Positions 7,663 to 15,153 of a stretch of 26,919 nt of DNA are shown in pieces. The position numbers and the translations under genes were made by a program. Source of the DNA: Woeseia sp. GTDB taxonomy: Bacteria; Pseudomonadota; Gammaproteobacteria; Steroidobacterales; Woeseiaceae. The notes beneath the pieces are model-generated. The model saw only the letters and a list, made by a program, of their open reading frames with translations, was not told where the DNA came from and made no database searches. The stretch lies in assembly GCA_018701055.1 (NCBI GenBank), contig JABIUH010000317.1, forward strand, positions 1 to 26,919, in the 5' to 3' direction. Every line of letters starts with the position of its first letter. Position 1 is the first letter of the stretch.

Positions 7663-8514
7663 TTAGGGCTTGACGAATTTAAGCGTCATGCGATTTGATT
7701 CGCCAATCGCTTTGACCGCCGCCATTCTGGCCGGGTTATCCTGCGCACCGTTGTAACTCGGCGGTAGGCGCCAAACTGATTCCGATTCGGTCGGCCGATC
7801 CTTGTCGTTGGCGTTGATGTCTGACTCTGCTGCAAGTTCGAATCCGGCCGCCTCCATCATTTCGACGACGTGGTCCCTTTTGAGGTAACCGTTTTGGCCG
7901 TTCGACCACGCGTCAGACATGTTGTCCTGCGCATGATGTTGAACAATGCCGACGATTCCACCGGACTTGAGTACGTCCCAAGAATTGCGAACCGCATCTT
8001 TCAAGTGCGCGGCGCTCGGCGCTGAATAATTCATGTTGTGCAGCGCACGGAAGAACAGGACTGCATCCGCTGTGCCATGCAGTGACTTCGGTAGTGCGCC
8101 GAAGACGAACGCGTCCACGCTCGCCCAGTTATCTTCGCGTCTGGCTTTATTCTTCGACGTCCAGTCGGAGATCCAAGTTTTGCGAGACGCCACAAAGTCA
8201 GCGCTGTCGTAGCCGATGCCTGTCCATGTGTCGACGGTATAGTCAGCGCCGATTAGTTTGCCGTTCGCACCAAGGTATGGGAGCAATATTCCGGTGTACC
8301 AAACACTACCGGGCAGTGCCTCAACGACCGTCATGCCCGGTTCAATGCCGAAGAAGTTTAGGGTTTCTTCCGGATTTCGATACTGGTAGCGGGCACGGTT
8401 TTCGTCCGATTGTGTCGCTAAAATATCCGCGAGGTTGTTGTCTTCTGCGACTGCCGATGTCATGGTCAAGAGGCTAGTAACGAGCATGACCAATGTAATG
8501 CGTATTCTTTTCAT
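7663..8514 (-). CDS. Exported class I methyltransferase-like protein (COG4798 type)
   Basis: 283 residues from the ATG at 8514, chosen because a GGAGGG site lies 7 bp upstream and a Sec signal peptide (MKRIRITLVMLVTSLLTMTSAVA) begins there; the frame is open further upstream to 8637 but that stretch has no signal or family character. After the signal come the family-like GIEPGMTVVEALPGSVWYTGILLPYLG (the SAM-binding motif I region), a tryptophan-rich segment, ADAVLFFRALHNM and LKSGGIVGIVQHHA. Proteins of this group are annotated as predicted methyltransferases although they are exported, where S-adenosylmethionine should be absent, so the activity is unproven. It is the last gene of a minus-strand set ending in a strong terminator. 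Confidence 0.82.
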   Translation of the reverse strand: MKRIRITLVMLVTSLLTMTSAVAEDNNLADILATQSDENRARYQYRNPEETLNFFGIEPGMTVVEALPGSVWYTGILLPYLGANGKLIGADYTVDTWTGIGYDSADFVASRKTWISDWTSKNKARREDNWASVDAFVFGALPKSLHGTADAVLFFRALHNMNYSAPSAAHLKDAVRNSWDVLKSGGIVGIVQHHAQDNMSDAWSNGQNGYLKRDHVVEMMEAAGFELAAESDINANDKDRPTESESVWRLPPSYNGAQDNPARMAAVKAIGESNRMTLKFVKP

Positions 8515-8661
8515 TTGGGTCCCTCCGATTGCGGATCCGCGATTGTAATTCCTTGTCGCTTCAATTTCCCACAAATCACTTTTTGGTCGGGCATGCCCGA
8601 CCGCTTTGGGTCCGCGCTGAGTTTTTCGCGTCGCCATAATATTGAAATCAGGTAGCTACAA

Positions 8662-8898
8662 CTATTTTCGTTCGTCTTCGTTTTCCAGCGATTCAACCTC
8701 GCCGAGAATGGCATCGATATCCTCATCCGGTTCGTCAGTGGAAACCACCGGTGCTTTTTGCGCAGTCACAACAATACTCTCGATGACAGACATCCGCAGG
8801 TCGACCTTTTCAGTTTTCTCGACTTTGCTCTCGTCGTTGTCCTGTGCCCACCCTATGCCGGCCGTTAGGCAGAACACAGCAAAAATCATTCGTTTCAT
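8662..8898 (-). CDS. Small acidic secreted protein, function unknown
   Basis: 78 residues. A short Sec signal (MKRMIFAVFCLTAGIGWAQ) is preceded by AAGGAAT at good spacing. The mature part is charged and mostly acidic: a Lys/Glu segment, then VIESIVVTAQK, which resembles the start of a TonB-dependent receptor plug region, then an Asp/Glu-rich tail (DEPDEDIDAILGEVESLENEDERK). It has no recognised domain. It sits between the cysteine protease and the methyltransferase genes on the same strand and probably belongs to the same transcript. The size, signal peptide and ribosome site argue for a real gene. Confidence 0.68.
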   Translation of the reverse strand: MKRMIFAVFCLTAGIGWAQDNDESKVEKTEKVDLRMSVIESIVVTAQKAPVVSTDEPDEDIDAILGEVESLENEDERK

Positions 8899-8954
8899 TT
8901 TCCAATTCCTTGGCCTAATGGCCCTTGATTATTGTTTGCTGAACTTTTCGTTTT

Positions 8955-9602
8955 TCAGTTCTCATGATCCCAAATTCCATTCTCATTGAGCGCATAAATA
9001 AATCGATAACCGCTCTGCCGAGATTTTCGAATTGTATTATCTATTTCTAATAACCAACTCGAGTCATCAGCTTGCCTGATCGCAAGCACTGCATGATGCT
9101 GTCTTACCGAACGGTCGTAACTTACAACGACGCGCATGTCGTCGGCCTGGTAGCCGAGCTCCCGCAGCAGAAAGTATTTCGCTGTCGCATAATCTTCGCA
9201 GTCCCCGCCGCGATAAAGAAAATCGAGCAAGGTGGACCAGTGATTTCGAAGCTTGGCTTGGCCACCTTCTGCTACCGACAAAGACATCTGCTTGCGATCG
9301 CGTCGATAGCGCCGTTTATTGATATAGCGATTGACGAGCTTTAACTGCTGGTCGGGTTCGAGATTCGCGCCTTTCTGAAGAATGATTCGCAGTCCGTTTA
9401 GACGGCCTTCGCATTTTTCTTCTGTCAACATGCAGTCGTCTATTGCGGCTCTTTCGTCTGCGTGTCTTTCTAGTGTGTCGCCCCACGCAGGTAATGCTGA
9501 AGCTTCGGCAAGGTAGGTTTCCGGCGTATCAAAACGGTATCCAGCGACCGCAGAGAGGGGCAAAAGTATTAGCAGCGCCGTGGTTAGCTTGGATTTCGGC
9601 AC
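8955..9602 (-). CDS. Transglutaminase-like periplasmic cysteine protease (BTLCP/LapG-like)
   Basis: 215 residues from a GTG at 9602, preferred over the upstream ATG at 9698 because GGAG lies 6 bp before it and a signal peptide (MPKSKLTTALLILLPLSAVAG) follows directly. The catalytic triad of the bacterial transglutaminase-like cysteine proteinases is visible in order: Cys135 in YRGGDCEDYA, His170 in RQHHAVLA and Asp188 in LEIDN. LapG, the best-known member, cuts large adhesins at the cell surface under c-di-GMP control; there is no LapD or giant adhesin gene here, so the target is unknown. It is the first gene of the minus-strand set that includes the acidic protein and the methyltransferase. 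Confidence 0.85.
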   Translation of the reverse strand: MPKSKLTTALLILLPLSAVAGYRFDTPETYLAEASALPAWGDTLERHADERAAIDDCMLTEEKCEGRLNGLRIILQKGANLEPDQQLKLVNRYINKRRYRRDRKQMSLSVAEGGQAKLRNHWSTLLDFLYRGGDCEDYATAKYFLLRELGYQADDMRVVVSYDRSVRQHHAVLAIRQADDSSWLLEIDNTIRKSRQSGYRFIYALNENGIWDHEN

Positions 9603-9807
9603 GTCGCGCTCCGCCGTGGCCTGCAGGCATTGTATGAGTTGAAATTTGCCATCTATTGATAGTACTACAATGCCGCAGCTGAACGGCCATGATGCCATCC
9701 AAACTCGAATTGGGCGTTCTTAGGTCGCTGCTCATCGGATATTAGCTTGATATCCCGTGGTATTGTCCAGTTGTTGCCATAGCTCCGAAATTACAAAGGA
9801 TCACTCA

Positions 9808-11721
9808 ATGGGAAAAAAATCTAAAACACCTGTCTTATCTGCCGACATTTCTCGGCGAGATTTTGTTAACGGCGCATTGGTCGGAGTTGGAGCGGCACTC
9901 TTGAAATCTGCTGCGCCGGCGTCTGCGGCAGGTTCGAAAGCGGCCGGTGTTTTCACCGATGCATGGACTGGCTACGGCGGTGTTGGTGACTACGCACAGT
10001 CCAACGGCAATATTGCATCCGTTCGGGACGCGGCGCATTTAATTCGCGACGGATTGATCGAGCCGATGTTGGATGACGCCGAAGATCTAGACGAAGAATT
10101 CGACATGGTCATTATTGGTGGCGGATTTTCAGGTATTGGCGCCGCTTATCAGTGCCACAAGGAATTCGGCAGTAGCAAAAGATGTTTGATTCTCGAAAAT
10201 CATCCGGTGTTTGGTGGTGAAGCGAAACAAAATGAATTTGAGGTAGACGGCTACCGAATTTTTGGGCCGCAAGGCTCAAACGATTTTGGCGTGCCTGACA
10301 AGAACAGCGATAGCCTTATCGCTGACATATATCGTGACACTGGTATTCCGTTTGAATTCGATTTTGTGCATCAGGACCCGACGAAAACAGAGGTCGTATC
10401 TCCTGTGGAAAACTACTACGGCATGTTCTGGGAAGAGGAAATTTACGATACTGGGTATTACCTGGGTGAAGATGCCAAAACGCCGTGGGTCGTCAATCCA
10501 AGAAGTGACAATCTTGCTCGGTTACCCTGGGATGAGGCATTCAAGGAAGAGCTCAATCGAGCATTCGCGGACAACGAAATTTATTACGAAGGCGACGATC
10601 TCGATCGTTGGCTCGACAGCATGACCTACAAGGAATTACTCGAGGATGTCATGGGCTTCAGCCCTAAAGTCACTGAGTATTTTGATCCTATTATCGCTAA
10701 CTCAATGGGCGGCGTAGGAGCTGACGTTTACTCTGCCTTTTCCGCAAAAGAATTGGAGATGCCAGGCACGCAGGCTCGGTACGACGCCAGTCCAGACGGA
10801 ACCCCGGGCGCTCTCAGTTTTCCCGGTGGCAACACAGCGATTTTTAGACACATAGTTAAGTACCTCATGCCAGATAGCATAAAGGGCGGGAATTCGTTTG
10901 AGGAGATACTTTACAACCCGATCGATTTCGAAAGCCTTGATCGATCTGATAATCCTTTAAGTATCAGACAGAACGCGACAGTGGTGGACGTGCGTCACGA
11001 CGGGGCTGCCGAGAATGCTGATAGGGTTAATGTTGCTTATTATCAGGATGGCAAGATCAAAAAGGTCAGGGCTAAAACAGTCGTTGTGTCCGTCGGCGGT
11101 TGGGTGGCTCGGAAAATAGTGAGTGACTTGCCCGATCAAATAACCGAGGCGTACAGTCAGTTTTACCATTCACCCATTCTGGTGGTGAACGTCGCGTTTC
11201 GAAATTGGCGATTTCTGGACAAATTAGGCATCTCGTCTGCACGTTGGTTCAAGGGATTCGGTACTTGTTTCTCAATCAGGCGGCCGATGGAAACCGGTAA
11301 ACACACACAGCCCTATGATCCGGATAAACCGATGGTCATGACGTTCTACGTTCCCTTCAACAATCCCGGGCATTCGTTGGAACAACAAGGCGCATTGGGA
11401 CGGGCGGAGATGCTAAGCAAATCGTATAGCGACTACGAGAACGAAATCGTCGGTCAGTTGAGCAGCATGTTCTCCGACTACGGTTTTGATGCCGAAGAGG
11501 ATATTGCCGGCATCGTTCTGAATCGATGGGGTCATGCCTACATATCGCCGCAGCCCGGCTTTCATTTTGGTAAAGACGGAGAAGAGGCGCCCAAGGAAAT
11601 CGTGAAAAAGGGTTACGGCCGTATTTATTTCGGACACTCAGAACTCAGCGGCTACATGAGTCATACAAGGGCGCTAAATGAAGGTTCTCGTGCTGCGAAG
11701 TCCGCGTTCGAGAAGATTTAG
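9808..11721 (+). CDS. Tat-exported FAD-dependent oxidoreductase, spermidine-dehydrogenase-like
   Basis: 637 residues from the ATG at 9808, which has AAGGA about 8 bp upstream; an in-frame ATG at 9757 lacks this. The N-terminus carries a twin-arginine signal (SRRDFVNGALVGVGAALL ... ASAA). The FAD-binding Rossmann motif follows in DMVIIGGGFSGIGAAYQC, then LILENHPVFGGEAKQNEFEVDG, a pattern shared with spermidine dehydrogenase and NAD(P)-binding flavoproteins of the amine oxidase superfamily. The C-terminus has a second flavin-contact region (FGHSELSGYMSH). It probably oxidises an amine or related small molecule in the periplasm. The dienelactone hydrolase 153 bp downstream, also Tat-exported, may share the transcript. 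The substrate is not deducible. Confidence 0.82.
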   Translation: MGKKSKTPVLSADISRRDFVNGALVGVGAALLKSAAPASAAGSKAAGVFTDAWTGYGGVGDYAQSNGNIASVRDAAHLIRDGLIEPMLDDAEDLDEEFDMVIIGGGFSGIGAAYQCHKEFGSSKRCLILENHPVFGGEAKQNEFEVDGYRIFGPQGSNDFGVPDKNSDSLIADIYRDTGIPFEFDFVHQDPTKTEVVSPVENYYGMFWEEEIYDTGYYLGEDAKTPWVVNPRSDNLARLPWDEAFKEELNRAFADNEIYYEGDDLDRWLDSMTYKELLEDVMGFSPKVTEYFDPIIANSMGGVGADVYSAFSAKELEMPGTQARYDASPDGTPGALSFPGGNTAIFRHIVKYLMPDSIKGGNSFEEILYNPIDFESLDRSDNPLSIRQNATVVDVRHDGAAENADRVNVAYYQDGKIKKVRAKTVVVSVGGWVARKIVSDLPDQITEAYSQFYHSPILVVNVAFRNWRFLDKLGISSARWFKGFGTCFSIRRPMETGKHTQPYDPDKPMVMTFYVPFNNPGHSLEQQGALGRAEMLSKSYSDYENEIVGQLSSMFSDYGFDAEEDIAGIVLNRWGHAYISPQPGFHFGKDGEEAPKEIVKKGYGRIYFGHSELSGYMSHTRALNEGSRAAKSAFEKI

Positions 11722-11874
11722 GCGCGTTCTTAATGATCACGCGGGTTTATCGAGAAATGGCGTTTGCACGTTTAAAAGTATGCCGCATTAAGCGCTGGGC
11801 CACGTAATTGCCTATTTAGAATTTAGATCTAATGGATTTAAAAACACGTGATTTCTAATAGTCAGGAGATCCGC

Positions 11875-12813
11875 ATGCCATCAGAGCCGATAGACTCAGA
11901 GATAATCGATCTTTACGATCAATATTGCCACGGTGATATGGATCGGCGTGACTTCTTCAGCCGTGCAGCGAAAGTCGTCGTAGGTGGCGTTTCGGCCCTG
12001 GCAATGGCCGAATCCTTATTGCCAAATTATGCAGAAGCGGCGCTGATTTCATTTACGGACGAACGCATCAAGCCCACATACGTTAACTATCCGTCGTTGG
12101 GCGGTACGTCGGGAGAAATGCGGGGTTATCTGGTTAAGCCCGTGGGTGACGGGCCGTTCCCGATTGTTTTGGTGATTCACGAAAATCGGGGCTTGAACCC
12201 GCATATTGAAGACGTTGCACGTGGATTTGCTGTTGAGGGTTTTATGGCGCTGGCGCCCGATGGGCTTGCTCCCGCAGGAGGCTATCCGGGAAATGATGAT
12301 GATGGTCGAACACTGCAACGAAGTCTTGATCAAACCAGCCTCAGAATGGACATGCAAAATAGTGCTGAATATTTGCTGGCGCACAATGATGGAGCGGGAA
12401 AGCTCGGCGTAACCGGTTTTTGCTGGGGTGGGTCAGTGACGAATGATCTCGCATCAAGGCTTGGCGATTCTGTCGCAGCGGCAGCGCCTTTTTATGGCTC
12501 AGGCATTGATGCCGAACAAGCAGCGACGATTAAGGCCAAACTGATGATCCAAGCGGCCGAAGATGACCAACGTATTAACGCAGCATGGCCCGATTTCGAA
12601 GCCGCGCTGAAAGGTGCGGATGTTGACTATGTTAGGCATATCTATCCTGGCACGGGACATGGTTTCCATAACAATTCGACGCCACGTTACAAAGAAGAGG
12701 CAGCCACATTGGCGTGGAATCGCACAGTTGAATTGTTTCGAGCTGAGTTGCAGCTAACAGGGGGCATATCTCTCTTTCGAATCCAAGAAACGCCTTCGCG
12801 AGTGCTGCGCTGA
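11875..12813 (+). CDS. Tat-exported dienelactone hydrolase family protein
   Basis: 312 residues from the ATG at 11875 (AGGAG 7 bp upstream), better than the upstream GTG at 11848. Residues 1-56 form a twin-arginine signal (Arg24-Arg25 in DRRDFFSRAAKVVVGG). The dienelactone hydrolase fold shows Glu103 in HENRG, nucleophile Cys183 in GFCWGG, Asp230/231 in AAEDDQRIN and His262 in GTGHGFHN: a complete Cys-His-Asp site. Such enzymes open lactones or hydrolyse esters. Homologues normally end soon after the AWNRTVELF segment (residue about 290); here a further 20 residues are encoded by sequence that runs into the downstream repeat unit, suggesting that repeat insertion altered the C-terminus. Confidence 0.88.
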   Translation: MPSEPIDSEIIDLYDQYCHGDMDRRDFFSRAAKVVVGGVSALAMAESLLPNYAEAALISFTDERIKPTYVNYPSLGGTSGEMRGYLVKPVGDGPFPIVLVIHENRGLNPHIEDVARGFAVEGFMALAPDGLAPAGGYPGNDDDGRTLQRSLDQTSLRMDMQNSAEYLLAHNDGAGKLGVTGFCWGGSVTNDLASRLGDSVAAAAPFYGSGIDAEQAATIKAKLMIQAAEDDQRINAAWPDFEAALKGADVDYVRHIYPGTGHGFHNNSTPRYKEEAATLAWNRTVELFRAELQLTGGISLFRIQETPSRVLR

Positions 12814-12953
12814 AGTTCAATGTTCGCTAAGTGTCATCGCGAGCACAGCGACACGATCCAGTACCCACGAAATGTCTTCGCGAGCGTAGCGACGCGATCC
12901 AAACGGTGTTGAACGAAAATGAATTGCTTCGTCACTTCGTTCCTCGCAAAGAC
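12795..12953. repeat. Palindromic intergenic repeat with three arms at 41-bp period
   Basis: TTCGCGAG or ATCGCGAG starts at 12795, 12836 and 12877, exactly 41 bp apart, each followed by an AGCG-like segment. The third arm, with GCGATCCAA, pairs imperfectly with the opposite arm GAATTGCTTCGTCACTTCG ... CCTCGCAAAGAC at 12921-12953. The 12874-12953 unit matches the two units at 26368-26561. This is the proteobacterial repeat class built on a 'GTCATCGCGAGCGAAGCGATCCA' type arm. The first arm lies inside the 3' end of the dienelactone hydrolase gene. Another isolated TTCGCGAG lies at 12997. Confidence 0.8.
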
Positions 12954-13033
12954 TGGGGATGGAGGTGATTGCGCATCCACTAATCCAAAAGGCGCTTTCG
13001 CGAGCGGACCTGACCCGATTCATTCTGAAGTGC

Positions 13034-13849
13034 CTAATTCGGAAGCGCGTCGGTCAACCCCTTGATGTAACTTTCGTGATGGTGGATGTCGCCGTGATTG
13101 GCGCCTTCTATCACCAACAACTTCGTCGTGGGCTTTGCCAGTTCTTGCAAATCATAGCTGTGGCTTATCGGTATGAAAGTATCTTCGTCGCCATGCACTA
13201 GAATTATAGGCATGTCGATGTCTGGTATGCCTTCGTCGTTGCGCAGTGGGTAGCGAAGAATCGACGAGGGGAAAAGTGGATACTGGTCTTTTGCCATCGC
13301 CAGCATACTGCTGAACGGCGAAACCAAAATAACGAGATCCGAGCGAACGCCTTTCGCGAGCTTTACTGCAAGGGCAGCGCCCAATGATCGGCCGTAGATG
13401 ACGATCGGTTTGTTATCGTAATTTGGGGAGATTACATTCCACGCGGCGCGTATATCCTCGTGTAGCTGCGACTCGCTTTCAATCTGACCAGTGCTTTTCC
13501 CATAACCACGGTAGTCCAACATAAACATGTCGTAGTTGATGCGTTGATAAAATTCTACGTCGCTCGTCCACGTTTCCAGATTGCCGCCGTTTCCGTGCAA
13601 AAAGAAAACTAATCCGCGGGAGTTCGGTTGCCGAAAATACAATGAATTGAGTTTGGCGCCGTCGACTGAGACGTTTATTTCTCGGAATGGCACGTCAAAA
13701 TCAAAGTGGTGATCGGCTGGTAATGTCGTGCCACTAAATATCAAATCTTCCTGGGCGATATATAAGTAGACCAAAAACATCCCATAGAAAGCCACCGGAA
13801 TGCTAAGGCCGACTAGCAGTAGTTTTTTAACGACTTGTCGAGCTACCAT
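13034..13849 (-). CDS. Membrane-anchored alpha/beta hydrolase (BEM46/ABHD13-like)
   Basis: 271 residues. One N-terminal transmembrane segment (about 8-31) anchors the protein. The fold follows with the oxyanion segment FFLHGNGGN at 83-90, DYRGYGKS at 112-119, nucleophile Ser155 in YGRSLGAA, acid Asp223 in HGDEDTFIP and His252 in GANHGDI, so the triad is complete. Length and order match the BEM46/ABHD13 group of serine hydrolases, which includes probable thioesterases and lipases. An AAGGT site lies 7 bp before the ATG. The 70-bp gap to the upstream Rossmann protein gene on the same strand allows a shared transcript. Confidence 0.85.
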   Translation of the reverse strand: MVARQVVKKLLLVGLSIPVAFYGMFLVYLYIAQEDLIFSGTTLPADHHFDFDVPFREINVSVDGAKLNSLYFRQPNSRGLVFFLHGNGGNLETWTSDVEFYQRINYDMFMLDYRGYGKSTGQIESESQLHEDIRAAWNVISPNYDNKPIVIYGRSLGAALAVKLAKGVRSDLVILVSPFSSMLAMAKDQYPLFPSSILRYPLRNDEGIPDIDMPIILVHGDEDTFIPISHSYDLQELAKPTTKLLVIEGANHGDIHHHESYIKGLTDALPN

Positions 13850-13919
13850 CGATTACCTTTTGTGGTGTGGATTTATCTAAAACGTCCGGACATCTAAATA
13901 TGCAAGCGCACCACGATTA

Positions 13920-14750
13920 TTACTCAAGCGCTCCTGTTCCGGGACACTCTCTGGCTTCTCCTTGCGTGTCGGGCATCTGTGCGAGGTCGCCTGCATCTAC
14001 TACCGGCGCAGACCAATCATCTTGCCAAATGCATTCCCAGTAATAACTGCGGCGAAAATGGAATTCCCAGGCTGCCTCACGTCGTTGGAAAAATGCGACG
14101 CCGTAGAGGCGTTGCATCGCTTCCAATTCGCGTGAATATCGGAGGGGACCCGCATCAATCGGGTCGTGGCCCATTTCCACTATGAGTTTGGCAATTTTCT
14201 CCTTTGCCTCGCGGTCATCAGCGGCAATCGGAATGCTCACGGGTCCACCGACGACATCGGGATCGTCAATGACATAGCTCGCTTGTAGCGCAAATGTTTT
14301 CATAACCCGCGCCCCCGGATTCCACTGCTGAATCATTTCTGCACTTGAGGTTTCAAGCATCGGGACGTAGTAACCATCCTCGCCTTGTTCGTGGGGAAAA
14401 GAAATATCGATGACAATCTTGTTATCTAGCGATCCAAGGTTTTGCGCAACGGTTTCCATTGCCGGCCAGGGAACTGCGAGAACAACAATGTCGCCCGCCT
14501 GTGCGGCTTCTCGTTGTGTTGTCGCCCGAGAATTGCCACCGGTTATCTCGACTACAGCGCGGGCCTTCTCACCATCCGGGTCTCGAGAGCCGTATATGAC
14601 CGCATAACCGAGTTCAACAAATTTCGGTCCGAGTGAATCACCCATATCACCCGTCCCAATGATTGCGATCGTCGGTTTCGGCTGAGCAACCGACACTCCG
14701 GTAAGCACGAACGTGAAAACCCCAGCGAGCAAAAACCTTCTAATAGCCAT
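13920..14750 (-). CDS. NADPH-dependent F420-reductase-like Rossmann protein with a Sec signal
   Basis: 276 residues. A Sec signal peptide (MAIRRFLLAGVFTFVLTGVSVAQ) is followed directly by a dinucleotide-binding fold: IAIIGTGDMGDSLGPKF, then YGSRDPDG, which normally contacts the NADP phosphate, and VVLAVPWPAM and VIDISFP. This is the F420-dependent NADP reductase / NPD-type family (PF03807). An exported NADP-binding protein is odd because the cofactor is cytoplasmic. The rest (MKTFALQASYVI, GPVSIPIAADD, DAGPLRYSRELEAMQRL) is family-like, while the last 40 residues are divergent. A GAGGAGC site lies about 11 bp before the ATG. Confidence 0.8.
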   Translation of the reverse strand: MAIRRFLLAGVFTFVLTGVSVAQPKPTIAIIGTGDMGDSLGPKFVELGYAVIYGSRDPDGEKARAVVEITGGNSRATTQREAAQAGDIVVLAVPWPAMETVAQNLGSLDNKIVIDISFPHEQGEDGYYVPMLETSSAEMIQQWNPGARVMKTFALQASYVIDDPDVVGGPVSIPIAADDREAKEKIAKLIVEMGHDPIDAGPLRYSRELEAMQRLYGVAFFQRREAAWEFHFRRSYYWECIWQDDWSAPVVDAGDLAQMPDTQGEARECPGTGALE

Positions 14751-15153
14751 TTCTAATAGAGCTCCTCATTTGTATGATGCGCTTATTGGACAATATTCAG
14801 GACGCCCATCATTTGCCAGTCATATTGACCAGATATGTGGGAATTAAATAGGACACACACAATAAGATCGTCAAATTGAGCTTTTGTGCTGAATAAATCA
14901 CGACACTCATGAATAACTCGTCAATTTGGCCAGTTATGCAATCCGAGACACTTATGGGCGTCCTGTTTAATCGGTTATGAGAGGGGAGCAAAAAAGCTAC
15001 AATTTTCCGGGTCGACGCAGTTGTGAGTGTCCTGATCTTTCTTATGTAATTTGGTATTGAGAGTGGACTTTGAATAGACTTCCAATATCACTAAAACTTG
15101 AATCACATTTTCTCGTTTATTCCTAAGTTCGCTAATTCGACTGGAGAATCAGA
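14751..15153. other. 403-bp non-coding stretch with inverted repeats
   Basis: No supported gene lies here; it holds divergent promoters for the genes at 14750 (minus) and 15154 (plus). It is AT-richer than its surroundings. AGGACGCCCAT at 14799-14809 is repeated exactly inverted as ATGGGCGTCCT at 14954-14964, 144 bp apart. GTCAA-TTG segments occur in both orientations between them, and GACACTCA near 14902 is inverted as TGAGTGTC near 15024. This could be a decayed small mobile element, a structured 5' leader or paired regulator sites. I cannot tell which. Confidence 0.4.

Noticed and set aside
8515..8637. In-frame N-terminal extension of the methyltransferase gene by 41 codons
   Set aside because: It would place the signal peptide inside the protein; the ATG at 8514 has the ribosome site.
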